In this document: in pieces, positions 1 to 8,714 of the stretch
Numbering within the stretch: position 1 is the first letter of the stretch
How the letters are laid out: every line of letters begins with the position of its first letter
NCBI GenBank assembly: GCA_964484465.1
Contig: CAZAFL010000009.1
Coordinates: 36,313-100,312, forward strand
DNA from: CAZAFL01 sp964484465
GTDB lineage: Bacteria; Bacteroidota; Ignavibacteria; UBA10030; SZUA-254
Length of the DNA stretch: 64,000 bases
Direction: 5' to 3'
The notes under the pieces: model-generated
Databases searched by the model: none
Told to the model about the DNA's origin: nothing
What the model saw: the letters and a program-made list of their open reading frames with translations, nothing else
Position numbers and translations under genes: made by a program

Positions 1-486
1 GCGTCGAAGTGCTCCGAGCGATGTTCCCACAAACGCAGAGCCTGCAAGAATAAGTAATCCCCGCTGGAGAGTTACCCTCCGCTGCCGGTTAAACATGTCG
101 GAGCGACGAAAAATTTCAGGTTCTCCCCTTCGATGCTTAATCCGGTTGACAAGCCAGGAAATAGCTACAAAGGAGTATCGGATTATCCTCGAAAAGGCGA
201 GAAGGAAAAAAAGAAGGAACAACGTAATATGCCATGAATAAAAGGGTAACACCCCGAAATAAATACACCATTCGGGCAGTGCGCTAATGTGCGGACGAAC
301 AAAGAGGAGAAGGGGCAGAGGGAAATTAAACACCGCGAATGTGCAATATACTAAGCGCAAGATTCTTTTACTTTTGTTTGTGGAGATAAGGAACGTTCGT
401 ATCGTTACAAAAAAATAGACCTGAACAAAAACGAGGAGGAGGAGAACTAATGTTACCAGCAAGGGAAATAAGCGCCACGCACTCAT
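1..486 (-). CDS. Partial multi-pass membrane protein, possibly a membrane-anchored metallophosphoesterase (N-terminal part only)
   Basis: The reading frame starts with ATG at 486 and stays open for 162 codons to the window edge, so only the N-terminus is visible. The translation holds about four hydrophobic segments (residues ~7-28, 45-63, 72-100 and 103-113), then a basic stretch with FRRSDMFNRQRR and a further hydrophobic run. This layout resembles the N-terminal membrane part of YaeI/YkuE-like metallophosphoesterases, in which a basic RR stretch precedes the catalytic domain, but no catalytic motif lies inside the window, so the assignment is a guess. One base separates it from the stop of the GT87 gene upstream, so it is the last visible gene of the minus-strand operon. 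Confidence 0.55.
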   Translation of the reverse strand, partial: MSAWRLFPLLVTLVLLLLVFVQVYFFVTIRTFLISTNKSKRILRLVYCTFAVFNFPLPLLLFVRPHISALPEWCIYFGVLPFYSWHITLFLLFFLLAFSRIIRYSFVAISWLVNRIKHRRGEPEIFRRSDMFNRQRRVTLQRGLLILAGSAFVGTSLGALRR

Positions 487-487
487 A

Positions 488-1735
488 TCAGGGTTTCAAT
501 GAAAATGTTGACAGTTGATTCGCCTCGTCAATTTTGTAATTCCAGCAAAGCTTTACTGCCACCAGAAATATTGCAGTGAGAATCCACAATCTCGGATACG
601 CAAGGATTGTCAGGAGCCCTTTGCCATCATAGGGACGAAACAACGCATACGGAATAAAGCCGAGAGCCACATACAGCCAGAGCAAAATTTGTTGTTCGAT
701 GACCGGTGTATTTCCAATAGAAACAATCAATGCAACAGGCAATGCAAGCAGGAGAAAGTGATAAGTTGCGCCCGCAGGTAAGAGCAGCAATGCGCCGATC
801 GCAATTAATGCAAATTGAACCTGAGGGGAGCCTGAAGCAAAATTCCGCTGAGCGCGCACAGAAGAGATGACCACCGTAACTAAGACACTCGCAATAATCA
901 GATACTTAAGGATGAACAAGAGTGTCAACGAGTTGAAAATAGGGTTGGTGTTAAATGTGGAATCGTAGGCAAAAAGTCTTCGCAATAGGGCATTCCATGA
1001 CTGAAACGTTGCACTGAACGGATTTTGAATATTGCCGGAAAGGTGATCCGTGAAAATTGATGATAAAAACTGTTCATGAATGTTTAATCCTAGCACCAAA
1101 ATACTGCTTCCATATATACATGCAACAATCATTAAACATGAGAGAACGATTTTCCATTCCCTCCGAAGCAGAAAAAATGGTAAAAAAACAACGGGGAAAT
1201 ACTTCAGCGCCGCTCCAATCCCGAATAATATCCCGGAAGAAGACAATTTTTGGTTCCGCCAGAGGAGATAACCGCCAAGTATCAGCAGCACGAGAATGAG
1301 ATAAAATTGTCCGAAACGAAAATTGTTGGCAAGCCCGATGCCGCTCGAGAGTATCAATAAACTGTTCCATCGCCAGTCTTTATCGGTAACTCTTTTCATT
1401 AGGAGAATGATACCGACAAGCACGACGATATTAAGCAATGTCCATAGCCGTAATGATGTGAGAGGGGACTGCGCCACAAATGGAACCATGATAAAAGCGG
1501 TGGGAGGAGGAAACGGTGTAAACTTTCCCTCGGTGTTCATCCCGTAATAAAAAATCTGTTCCTGGAACCACTCATCATCATATACACGGGAGATATCCTT
1601 ATGATCCATAATTAATTTTGCCGAAGTGTAATAATTTGGAAAATCAGTATCTACCTGTGTGAGTGCCGGGTAAATTCCTTTCCAGATGATAAAACCGGTA
1701 AGAACCACAAGGGCAACATTTTGGAAGATACGCAT
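488..1735 (-). CDS. GT87-family (DUF2029) polyprenyl-phosphate-dependent glycosyltransferase, multi-pass membrane protein
   Basis: This 415-residue integral membrane protein has about ten hydrophobic segments. Near the N-terminus, TDFPNYYTSAK (residues ~30-40) follows the first membrane helix and carries the acidic residue expected of GT-C enzymes. FTPFPPPTAF and KYFPVVFLPFFLL are typical of the DUF2029/GT87 family, whose known members transfer mannose or other sugars from polyprenyl-phosphate donors outside the cytoplasmic membrane. The stop of the upstream GT9 gene shares a base with this start (TGATG), so translation is probably coupled. The acceptor and sugar cannot be read from sequence; the neighbours suggest a glycan or glycolipid pathway. 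Confidence 0.75.
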   Translation of the reverse strand: MRIFQNVALVVLTGFIIWKGIYPALTQVDTDFPNYYTSAKLIMDHKDISRVYDDEWFQEQIFYYGMNTEGKFTPFPPPTAFIMVPFVAQSPLTSLRLWTLLNIVVLVGIILLMKRVTDKDWRWNSLLILSSGIGLANNFRFGQFYLILVLLILGGYLLWRNQKLSSSGILFGIGAALKYFPVVFLPFFLLRREWKIVLSCLMIVACIYGSSILVLGLNIHEQFLSSIFTDHLSGNIQNPFSATFQSWNALLRRLFAYDSTFNTNPIFNSLTLLFILKYLIIASVLVTVVISSVRAQRNFASGSPQVQFALIAIGALLLLPAGATYHFLLLALPVALIVSIGNTPVIEQQILLWLYVALGFIPYALFRPYDGKGLLTILAYPRLWILTAIFLVAVKLCWNYKIDEANQLSTFSLKP

Positions 1736-2892
1736 CAGGGTGAGACGGAAAGAGATTCCAGTATTTGCTCGACCTCATCGACTTCTATTTCCCGCATGCA
1801 TCTTGCATCGTAAGGACATTTGAATGTTTTTGAATCGTAAACGTTCATACATGGACTGCAAGATATTGACTTGTATATCGTATGCAGATGTTCTCCCGCA
1901 GGTCCGTAAAATAACGGAGTTTCAGGTCCATAGAGCCCGATGGCAGGAATGCCAAGCGCCGAGGCAAAGTGCAGAGGGCCACTGTCATTCGATATGAGCA
2001 GTTCACTCTGATGAAGTAACGCGAATAATTCCGGTATTGTCAACTTCCCAGCTACATTATAGCATTGTGCAGGACAGGAGGTGAGATTGATTACGTGTTC
2101 TACATAGGTTCTTTCTGATTCCGAACCGATGAAATAGAATTGCGTATCTGCCTGGTGAGATAACCGGGAAACCAACTCGGCAAAATTCTCCGGCATCCAC
2201 CGACGTTCAAGAAATGTTTCACCTGCATTGACATTTATACATATAGCATGCCCTCCGGGGAGGGGAACGCTCTTCGCTAATGATACTTGATCATGAGCGG
2301 TAATCGTCGGGATAGCAACGCGCGGAATACATCCCACACCCGTAAGGAGAAACACCTGATGACAAAAGGCTTCGATAACGTGACGGTCCTTTGAAAGAGG
2401 AATTTGATGCGTGAGTATCATCGACCGCCATCGGGTTGGAAGTTCAAATCCCACCCTGACATTTGCTTTTGAGAGACCGTTCAGGAAGGTTGAATACTTT
2501 GAAAAAAACTCGAAATCAAATACAACATCATATTTTACTGTTCGTAAATGGCGAATCAGTGTCAGCGTCTGTGAGATAAAATCGGTCAGGGATGACGGAT
2601 TGATTGTCAGAACATCATCAATAAGCGGCAGACGTTCAAGAAATTCCCGGTGAGGAGAAAACGAAAGATAGCTGATTCTTGCCCCCGGAAACTGTTCCTT
2701 CAGCAATTGTAATGATGGCGTACTGAGTAATATGCTCCCCAGTCCAAAAAATTTTATTATGAGAATTTTTTTTATCTCTTTTTTTAAAGGATCTCCTTGG
2801 CGTCGGGGAAGGAGGAGGAGAAACATGCCGAGCGCCCAGCAGCACGGAATGCCGATAAACCGGTCAAGCTTGCGCATTGTTGTAATTGTCAT
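1735..2892 (-). CDS. GT9-family glycosyltransferase (ADP-heptose:LPS heptosyltransferase-like)
   Basis: This 385-residue protein has the GT9 two-domain (GT-B) layout. KKILIIKFFGLGSILLSTPS at residues ~41-60 is the N-terminal acceptor-domain signature. The C-terminal half has RRWMPENFAELVSRL and then SNDSGPLHFASALGIPAIGLYGP, the nucleotide-sugar binding motif of RfaC/RfaF enzymes. A Cys cluster near the C-terminus (ISCSPCMNV...FKCPYDARCM) is common in GT9 proteins of this phylum. About 40 residues precede the catalytic fold and include a short hydrophobic stretch, so the true start could be internal. The gene overlaps the methyltransferase stop by 4 bases (ATGA). The likely role is sugar transfer onto a lipid or LPS-type acceptor at the inner face of the membrane. 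Confidence 0.82.
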   Translation of the reverse strand: MTITTMRKLDRFIGIPCCWALGMFLLLLPRRQGDPLKKEIKKILIIKFFGLGSILLSTPSLQLLKEQFPGARISYLSFSPHREFLERLPLIDDVLTINPSSLTDFISQTLTLIRHLRTVKYDVVFDFEFFSKYSTFLNGLSKANVRVGFELPTRWRSMILTHQIPLSKDRHVIEAFCHQVFLLTGVGCIPRVAIPTITAHDQVSLAKSVPLPGGHAICINVNAGETFLERRWMPENFAELVSRLSHQADTQFYFIGSESERTYVEHVINLTSCPAQCYNVAGKLTIPELFALLHQSELLISNDSGPLHFASALGIPAIGLYGPETPLFYGPAGEHLHTIYKSISCSPCMNVYDSKTFKCPYDARCMREIEVDEVEQILESLSVSP

Positions 2893-3716
2893 GACGTTTT
2901 TCGTCTCAGGATAATCATATAATGATCACCTATCGAGCGGAGAAGCGGAACGCGTTCTAGTAACTCATCAATCCCTATCAAAAATTTGTACATGCGGGGA
3001 TGTCTGGAGATGAATAAGTCTGCGCCAGGAGGAGGACTGATGATGCTGAAACCAACGATGTGCTCCGTCGAAAACCATTTTCGGAAAACAAGCCTGACAT
3101 ATGCCGCAGAGTGATAATAAACATCAAAGCGTTTTTCCCCGAAGCCGGCTGCGCGGGAGGGATGTGACATACGACGGAAGGCGTACCGTAAATTGCCATG
3201 CCGCATCCCGCCCAGTGTTTCAGAAAATGAAAATGGAGGCATGATGACTGCGATAAAATAACCGCCGGGATTGACCAGACGTGCAAGTTCTCCAGCGACC
3301 TGGTCAAGTCTTGAAACGCAATTCAGTCCTCCGAAATTCGAAAAAGCAAGGTCATATTTGTTTGAGAGCTGATGAGGAATCTGCTCGAAGGACGAAGCAT
3401 AAAAACGCACATTATCGAGTCCGGCACTTGCAGCTTTCATTTGCGCCTGTTCGATCATTTTTTTGGAAATATCAATACCCATGACCGTCATTCCCCGGTT
3501 TGCAAAGTACAGTGCATCGATTCCAGTTCCGCAGTTGATGTCGAGCAATGCATTATGCGCTTGCGCTCTGGATTCTATTGCTGCATATAATTTTTGTCTC
3601 AGGCGTTGAATGACCGGACTTCGTTCGAAGGTAGTATCAAATACCCCAGCGATATCATCAAAAGCACTTGAAACCTCTTTTGATTGAAGAGAGGAATCGC
3701 GTGGAAGGTTAACCAT
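2889..3716 (-). CDS. Class I SAM-dependent methyltransferase
   Basis: This 275-residue protein has a Rossmann methyltransferase core. Motif I is LLDINCGTGIDALYFA (residues ~57-72), followed by the acidic strand end VMGIDIS, then VRFYASSFEQIP and the post-motif LVNPGGYFIAVIMPP. The C-terminal third is specific to this protein and probably binds substrate. The start codon lies inside the 3' end of the upstream radical SAM gene (8-base overlap) and the stop overlaps the GT9 start, so it is a fixed member of the six-gene operon. The substrate is unknown; a glycan, lipid or polyprenyl acceptor would fit the neighbours. Confidence 0.8.
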   Translation of the reverse strand: MVNLPRDSSLQSKEVSSAFDDIAGVFDTTFERSPVIQRLRQKLYAAIESRAQAHNALLDINCGTGIDALYFANRGMTVMGIDISKKMIEQAQMKAASAGLDNVRFYASSFEQIPHQLSNKYDLAFSNFGGLNCVSRLDQVAGELARLVNPGGYFIAVIMPPFSFSETLGGMRHGNLRYAFRRMSHPSRAAGFGEKRFDVYYHSAAYVRLVFRKWFSTEHIVGFSIISPPPGADLFISRHPRMYKFLIGIDELLERVPLLRSIGDHYMIILRRKTS

Positions 3717-5193
3717 GGTTTTGATATCGGGGAACAGAACTCAGTTGATTCAATCTGGTTTCGAGCATCGGGAGCGTCATTGCGTGATACATCATCGCAG
3801 CTATTCGACGCATTGTATATTTATTGATGCCGGAAGGATGGTGCAACACCTGCTTGAGAATGTCCTGTCCCTGCCAGATACGAAATTTTTTGTGCGTAAC
3901 GGTGTGAAGTGTCCGATAAAAATCTGAATAAAACGTACCGTTAAACATCATATCAAGGTCCTGACTGTCGGTCCAGTTTGTTTTCTCACCAAGATCCTTC
4001 TTAACATTCTCAAAAAATTTTGTTCCTGGCAGCGGGTATGAAACAGAAACACCAATTTCGTCGGGTTTACATTCTCTCACCATGTTCAATGTCATCTCGA
4101 TATCCGTTTTCGTTTCACCGGGATATCCGAATTGGAGAAAAAATCCCACACGAATTCCCTGTCCATGGAGTAGACGCGTCGCGGCATAGATTTGTTCGAT
4201 AGTTGTCCCTTTTTCCATTGCATCAAGAATTTTTTGAGAGCCCGATTCTGTTCCCACCCAGACTGTTGTACAACCGGCTGCGGCAAGATTGCTGATGGCA
4301 TCCTCCTTCAGTAATAAGTCGACCCGGGCAAGACATTTAAAAGGAATCATGGCACTTTCTTTTCGAACGATTTCCGCGAATCGGGAAAGCCATCCCGGTT
4401 TCAATCCGAAAATATCATCACAAAACCATACATGGTCAGGATTGTAATCCAGCTTTATTTTCTTTAATTCATCGACAACATTTTCGGGGCTGCGAACATT
4501 ATACACCTGGCCATAGATAGGTTTCGCACACCAATTACAATGAAACGGACAACCGCGTGTGGTCACAAGGTTCATCGAGAAATATCCATGCCGGTTTTTC
4601 CATTCCCTCCGGTAATGTTCGACGTCGATGAGGTTCCTTGCCGGAAAAGGAAGAAGGTCAAGGTCCTGGAGCACTTCTCTTTTACAGTTTTTCTGAACGA
4701 TTCCGGTCTTATTGTAAGCGATTCCAGCGATTAATGAAATATCGGTCGTCCGCTTTCCGGTGAGATGATCGAGTAACTCCCAAAGAGTAAGTTCGCCTTC
4801 TCCAAAAATAACAAAATCGGCTCCATGCTGAAGATAGCCATCAATATGGTCTGCGGCGTCTGACCCGTGAACGATAACCGTACATCCCTGGTCTTTAGCA
4901 AGGGAGCTCATCATGAAGGCTGCTTCCCGCATTCTGCCGAGGCACATTTTTGTGAGATAATTGAAATCATCATCATAAATGACTACGAACCTGGGTTTGT
5001 GCATTTCAATAGCGGGGATGATTCCTTGTTCACTCTGCTCCAGCATAGAATCGAATAATGCCGCGGAATATCCTTTCGATTGAAGGAATGATGCCGCATA
5101 CAATGTGCCCAGGGGGGAATAGGGCATCATCGCCCGATATTCTTTTGGATCGAACCTGAGGAAATAGGAGTGGGTGAAAAGAACGTCGACCAT
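3709..5193 (-). CDS. B12-binding-domain radical SAM protein
   Basis: This 494-residue protein has two domains. The N-terminal ~180 residues resemble a cobalamin-binding domain (SPLGTLYAASFLQSKGY near residue 26; HGADFVIFGEGE near 123), although the DxHxxG ligand motif is not evident. Next comes a radical SAM core with the cluster motif C215-x3-C219-x2-C222 (TTRGCPFHCNWCAKPIYG) and a second core strand AGCTTVWVGTESGSQ. Enzymes of this class (BchE, HpnP and many uncharacterised relatives) perform methylations or radical rearrangements. Fifteen bases separate it from the nucleotidyltransferase gene upstream, so the two are probably co-transcribed. The substrate is unknown. Confidence 0.83.
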   Translation of the reverse strand: MVDVLFTHSYFLRFDPKEYRAMMPYSPLGTLYAASFLQSKGYSAALFDSMLEQSEQGIIPAIEMHKPRFVVIYDDDFNYLTKMCLGRMREAAFMMSSLAKDQGCTVIVHGSDAADHIDGYLQHGADFVIFGEGELTLWELLDHLTGKRTTDISLIAGIAYNKTGIVQKNCKREVLQDLDLLPFPARNLIDVEHYRREWKNRHGYFSMNLVTTRGCPFHCNWCAKPIYGQVYNVRSPENVVDELKKIKLDYNPDHVWFCDDIFGLKPGWLSRFAEIVRKESAMIPFKCLARVDLLLKEDAISNLAAAGCTTVWVGTESGSQKILDAMEKGTTIEQIYAATRLLHGQGIRVGFFLQFGYPGETKTDIEMTLNMVRECKPDEIGVSVSYPLPGTKFFENVKKDLGEKTNWTDSQDLDMMFNGTFYSDFYRTLHTVTHKKFRIWQGQDILKQVLHHPSGINKYTMRRIAAMMYHAMTLPMLETRLNQLSSVPRYQNHG

Positions 5194-5207
5194 CGGCTCA
5201 AACGGTC

Positions 5208-6116
5208 CTACATGAAGTTAAACTGCTTCAACTTTTCTTCGTAACGGTTGAGAATTTTCTGTGCAAAATTTCCCACATATGCCCGGGATTCATTCCGTGT
5301 GCATCGAAATATTTGCGTTCGCAACGATTCATCGAATTCAGGATATCTCTTGTTCCAAATCTTTCTCATGGTGTTCATAAACCATCTATCCAATTTGTCT
5401 CCCCATGCGCCTGTAAATACCGTTTCCAGGGCTTTTTGCAGTACGCTGCGTGAAAATGGTTGTTGTGCTGCATCCGAAGCAGGTTTGACATAATTCGGGA
5501 AAAAGTTTTTAACCCAGCTATTGCTTTCAAGATATTTCAGGTAAAGGTCGAAATTGTACAACGGTTTGAGGAGAGCGATTTCTGTTGCCGTGTAGTAATT
5601 TTGATCGTCGAGTGCCAGATTGTTTGTTGAGATATAATAGTTCAGGCAGAAGTACTTTTTCCTGTTGAAAAGTATTGTTTTTTTAAACAGAACAAGAAAC
5701 ATTCTGCAGACCCATAACCGGTTTGGCTCGGTAACAATGACATAGTCGATATCGCTGGTGGGGAGAGCGACTCCTTTTGATAAATCACCGGAAATAAAGA
5801 TTCCTCTCACAAAGGGGAAGTGCCGTATGATTTTCGACATGAATCTTGCTATCGAAAGCCGTCGCCGGGCAAGATGTTCACGCTCAATTCGCATGTCGGG
5901 GAGGTCAGTGCGGTTGCCCGACAAGAAATACAATCCATGACTGGTTTTCAGTATTCCATTATTGGTCAGAATGGATAATCTTTCGGAGCAGGATTCCTGT
6001 GTCAGGGAATTCTTCGGTAACAGGAAGAATATTTCTTCAGCGGCCAGAGGATGGTCGAAAATCTCGTAGTACAACAACGTCCGGATAATATGTTGATCGG
6101 TCTCGGAAAAAGGCAT
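5208..6116 (-). CDS. Nucleotidyltransferase-fold protein with N-terminal winged-helix-like region
   Basis: This 302-residue protein is the first gene of the minus-strand operon. Residues ~105-128 contain GIFISGDLSKGVALPTSDID, the pol-beta-type nucleotidyltransferase signature, with a glycine-serine-like turn and a DxD pair at 122/124. The N-terminal 70 residues (starting IIRTLLYYEIFDHPLAAEEI) look like a small helical DNA-binding-like fold. This arrangement is seen in uncharacterised Bacteroidetes/Chlorobi proteins annotated only as nucleotidyltransferase domain proteins. The chemistry could be nucleotide transfer to a protein, glycan or small molecule; the sequence does not decide. Confidence 0.65.
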   Translation of the reverse strand: MPFSETDQHIIRTLLYYEIFDHPLAAEEIFFLLPKNSLTQESCSERLSILTNNGILKTSHGLYFLSGNRTDLPDMRIEREHLARRRLSIARFMSKIIRHFPFVRGIFISGDLSKGVALPTSDIDYVIVTEPNRLWVCRMFLVLFKKTILFNRKKYFCLNYYISTNNLALDDQNYYTATEIALLKPLYNFDLYLKYLESNSWVKNFFPNYVKPASDAAQQPFSRSVLQKALETVFTGAWGDKLDRWFMNTMRKIWNKRYPEFDESLRTQIFRCTRNESRAYVGNFAQKILNRYEEKLKQFNFM

Positions 6117-6129
6117 TGGGAATAAACTT

Positions 6130-6158
6130 AATGTACATAAATTTCGTAAGATTACAAA
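6130..6158 (-). promoter_or_regulatory. Candidate promoter of the glycosyltransferase/radical SAM operon
   Basis: On the minus strand a weak -35 box TTTGTA (6158-6153) stands 17 bases before TACATT (6135-6130). The gene start is at 6116. The -35 deviates from the TTGnnn seen elsewhere in the window. Confidence 0.35.
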
Positions 6159-6170
6159 TGAAGGGGAAAG

Positions 6171-6199
6171 TTGAAGTTAACTAAAGTATTTTCTATATT
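6171..6199 (+). promoter_or_regulatory. Candidate promoter of the PASTA protein-rpe operon
   Basis: TTGAAG (6171-6176), 17-base spacer, TATATT (6194-6199). The start codon lies at 6228, giving a leader of roughly 22 bases. It is divergent from the operon at 6116. Confidence 0.55.
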
Positions 6200-6227
6200 T
6201 TTTTCGTAGCGTGCATATTTTTTACCG

Positions 6228-6998
6228 ATGAACTTTAAGAACATACTGGTATCCCGCGGGGCAAAAAAAGCGTATCTCCTTCTTGCGTTTCTCGTCCTTC
6301 TTTTTGTTATCTGTAATGACTTTCTTCTGCCATGGTATGTCAATCAGGGAAGTGTTATTGAAGTCCCCTCGGTGATTGACAAGAATTTCGAGGAGGCAAG
6401 AACAACATTGGCTTCAATCGGTTTAGAAGCACGACAGGGAGACGTCCGTGTTGATAAAGACCATCCTGCCGGCGCTGTGATTGTGCAAAACCCTGCTCCG
6501 GGAAGCAAGGTAAAAAAGGGGAGAAGAATCTATTTAACAATCAGCGAAGGCGAACAGTTGGTTGAGGTGCCCAATATTAAAGGAAGGACGCTCAGGGATG
6601 CAAGTTTTGAGCTTGAGCGGGAGGGGTTGATCCTCGGAGCCGTTGAATACCAATCTTCAGAAGAATTTCCCCCCAATACTGTGATTGAACAGGGCGTGCC
6701 GGCAGGAAAAAAAGTGAAAAAAGACGTCTACGTGTCCGTTGTTATCAGTCAGGGAAAAACTGACCAGAAAGTACAAGTTCCCGACCTTAAGGGGAAAGCC
6801 TTGACCGATGCCGGAAAACTGCTTGCGAACTTAGGCTTAAAACTTGGAAATATTACTTATGTTCCTTCCGCTGAATTGCTTCCGAATACCATTGTCGATC
6901 AATTCCCCAGACCGAATGACCTGGTGATATTCGGGCAGGCCGTTGATCTGTTCGTTGTTCAGGGAGGAGAAAAGAAAAAAGATACTCTTGAAAATTAA
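6228..6998 (+). CDS. Membrane-anchored PASTA-domain protein
   Basis: This 256-residue protein has a cytoplasmic N-terminus of about 14 residues, one transmembrane helix (~15-35) and three PASTA repeats (~44-109, 112-181, 185-249). Each repeat begins with a V/PxhxG/D-type core (VPSVIDKNFEEA, VPNIKGRTLRDA, VPDLKGKALTDA) and ends in a short beta strand such as VYVSVVISQGK. PASTA domains bind peptidoglycan fragments or beta-lactam-like ligands in PknB and PBP2x, but here no kinase or transpeptidase is attached. The rpe gene follows 11 bases later. The protein probably sits in the inner membrane with the repeats in the periplasm; its function in this phylum is not established. Confidence 0.85.
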   Translation: MNFKNILVSRGAKKAYLLLAFLVLLFVICNDFLLPWYVNQGSVIEVPSVIDKNFEEARTTLASIGLEARQGDVRVDKDHPAGAVIVQNPAPGSKVKKGRRIYLTISEGEQLVEVPNIKGRTLRDASFELEREGLILGAVEYQSSEEFPPNTVIEQGVPAGKKVKKDVYVSVVISQGKTDQKVQVPDLKGKALTDAGKLLANLGLKLGNITYVPSAELLPNTIVDQFPRPNDLVIFGQAVDLFVVQGGEKKKDTLEN

Positions 6999-7009
6999 TT
7001 TCTGAAAAC

Positions 7010-7675
7010 ATGAAACGAAAAATTATTATAGCGCCATCGGTGTTATCGGCGGATTTTTCCCGGCTCGAAGAACAAATTCGACTTGTCGAAAAAGGGGGCG
7101 CGGATTGGCTCCATCTTGACATTATGGATGGAAATTTTGTGCCGAATATAACATTCGGTCCGATGATCGTGAAGACAATTCGGTCGATGACGAAGCTACC
7201 GCTGGATACGCATCTGATGATTAAATCTCCTGAACGGTTTATCGAAAGTTTCCGAAAAGCAGGCTCAGATCGTTTGACGGTACATGTCGAGACGTGCTCA
7301 CACCTCCATCGGACGGTAGAAGCGATAAAAGAGCTCGGTGCAAAAGCCGGAGTTACCCTTAATCCTGCCACGCCAGCATCTTCGTTGAAGGAAATACTGC
7401 CGTATGTCGACCTTGTACTGGTGATGACGGTTAACCCTGGATTCGGTGGGCAAAAATTCATTCGTTCTATGCTTCGCAAGGTGCGGGAGATGAATGAGAT
7501 GATTTCTTCAGTCAACCCGAAGATTCATCTCGAAGTTGACGGGGGAGTTGATGAGACAAACGCGTTTGAGCTTGTGAAAGCAGGCGCAAATGCATTTGTT
7601 GCGGGCCATTCGATATTTTCCAAAAGAGATATTACCGGTGCGGTGCGAAAGTTACGGAAGGCTGCATTGCGCTGA
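7010..7675 (+). CDS. rpe: Ribulose-phosphate 3-epimerase
   Basis: This 221-residue TIM-barrel enzyme has the family's usual length. It opens with IAPSVLSADFSRL; metal-binding residues are visible at H35 and D37 (WLHLDIMDGNFVPN), H68 (DTHLMI) and the aspartate in LEVDGGVD (~177). MTVNPGFGGQKFI forms the phosphate-binding loop. It interconverts ribulose-5-phosphate and xylulose-5-phosphate in the pentose phosphate pathway. It lies 11 bases after the PASTA gene and ends 15 bases before the IS1595 remnant, which may have removed whatever originally followed it. Confidence 0.95.
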   Translation: MKRKIIIAPSVLSADFSRLEEQIRLVEKGGADWLHLDIMDGNFVPNITFGPMIVKTIRSMTKLPLDTHLMIKSPERFIESFRKAGSDRLTVHVETCSHLHRTVEAIKELGAKAGVTLNPATPASSLKEILPYVDLVLVMTVNPGFGGQKFIRSMLRKVREMNEMISSVNPKIHLEVDGGVDETNAFELVKAGANAFVAGHSIFSKRDITGAVRKLRKAALR

Positions 7676-7689
7676 ACTTTCCTTCAAGT

Positions 7690-7804
7690 GGTGAATTTGA
7701 GTTTCGTTTGAACAATAAGGATAATCCGACCCTGTACGATTAAACGAGATGTTGGAATTAGGCGTGGGGGTCGATTAACATATAAGAAATTAATCAGTGC
7801 ATGA
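7690..7804 (+). pseudogene. IS1595 transposase, 3' fragment with frameshift
   Basis: The fragment reads EFEFRLNNKD and then loses frame by a one-base deletion relative to the homologous stretch of the third element (EFEFRLNHKDISDP, around 11925). After a further decayed stretch it ends with LTYKKLISA and a stop at 7802-7804. It corresponds to the last ~38 residues of a ~300-residue transposase, so no catalytic residue remains. The cargo start codon overlaps its last 8 bases, as expected for the original transposase-cargo junction. Confidence 0.85.
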
Positions 7805-8714
7805 AGAAATAGAAAAATATAACACGGGCAAGCCCAATCCCTACAATCAATCCCCAGAAAACATTGTTCCAAATGCACGATTTTTTAATTCCCGCTTCAA
7901 TTGGTTGCTTCTTAAAATAGTTGTTCTTGGACTTCTCGCTTTTGCTGCTAATGGCTTGTTGCCCAAGTGGTTTGCCATCCTTCTCATCTTCGTCGCTGTT
8001 GCATTTTTCGCTGTCAATGAATTTATCAAACATAAAGACAAACTCACTAAGCCACAATATTGGATTGGCATTGTGATAGTGCTAGTGTTCTTTGCGGGTG
8101 TTTCTGTTTACTCATTTAATCATGAGAGTTCAATTAAAACCCAAGAACATTTTGTTCCGACACTTTCTCAAAGTACGATCCAAAAAGATTCCTTGCAGAC
8201 ACAAAAACAAGATACTACGAAAAATGCTATTGAAATTCCCAAGCCGAAGAAAAAACAAGATCAATACGATACAGTTCAAAGACTTAAAGAACGAGCCTAT
8301 CTCAAACTTTTCGATATAAAAACAAGTTTTGATAAAATAAACGAACTTGATATACAATTCGCAATGATAAATATGGGACAAACACCCGCAAGCCAAGTTA
8401 GTTATATAGCACTGACAAGGATTGGAAATAGCACAGATCCAGAAGCAATTAACGTTCCCCAAAATATGCCCTATACCAAAGCTGCCGATATTCCCCCAAG
8501 AGACAAAATGGCGTGGATCACACCAAAGAAGCCCTTTCCGTTGGCGGATTCAGTTCGCATTTTTAGTGGCTCGGACACACTCTTTGTTTATGCGAACGTT
8601 AGATATGTTGATTTCTGTGGAGTTCACGATTCTACTGGATTTCTTCTTTTTTACGAGAAAGAGAGGAAATCATTTTTTGTTGCAGCTGATACTCTTCTTA
8701 ATTATGTGAGATGA
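7797..8714 (+). CDS. IS1595 cargo gene 1: membrane protein with extracytoplasmic C-terminal domain
   Basis: The frame encodes 305 residues from a GTG at 7797; the nearby ATG at 7801 is in another frame and stops at once. Three hydrophobic helices lie at about 34-52, 56-76 and 86-105. A Lys/Gln/Thr-rich linker (~115-155) follows, then a C-terminal domain of about 150 residues. That domain carries QFAMINMGQTPASQV and the compact pattern YVDFCGVHDSTGFLLFY, of the Y-x-D-x2-G-x2-H-x-T/S-x-F type found in many uncharacterised membrane-anchored beta-rich proteins. It has no visible relation to the cargo proteins of the two following elements. The frame is intact although its transposase is destroyed. 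Function unknown. Confidence 0.7.
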   Translation: MHEEIEKYNTGKPNPYNQSPENIVPNARFFNSRFNWLLLKIVVLGLLAFAANGLLPKWFAILLIFVAVAFFAVNEFIKHKDKLTKPQYWIGIVIVLVFFAGVSVYSFNHESSIKTQEHFVPTLSQSTIQKDSLQTQKQDTTKNAIEIPKPKKKQDQYDTVQRLKERAYLKLFDIKTSFDKINELDIQFAMINMGQTPASQVSYIALTRIGNSTDPEAINVPQNMPYTKAADIPPRDKMAWITPKKPFPLADSVRIFSGSDTLFVYANVRYVDFCGVHDSTGFLLFYEKERKSFFVAADTLLNYVR

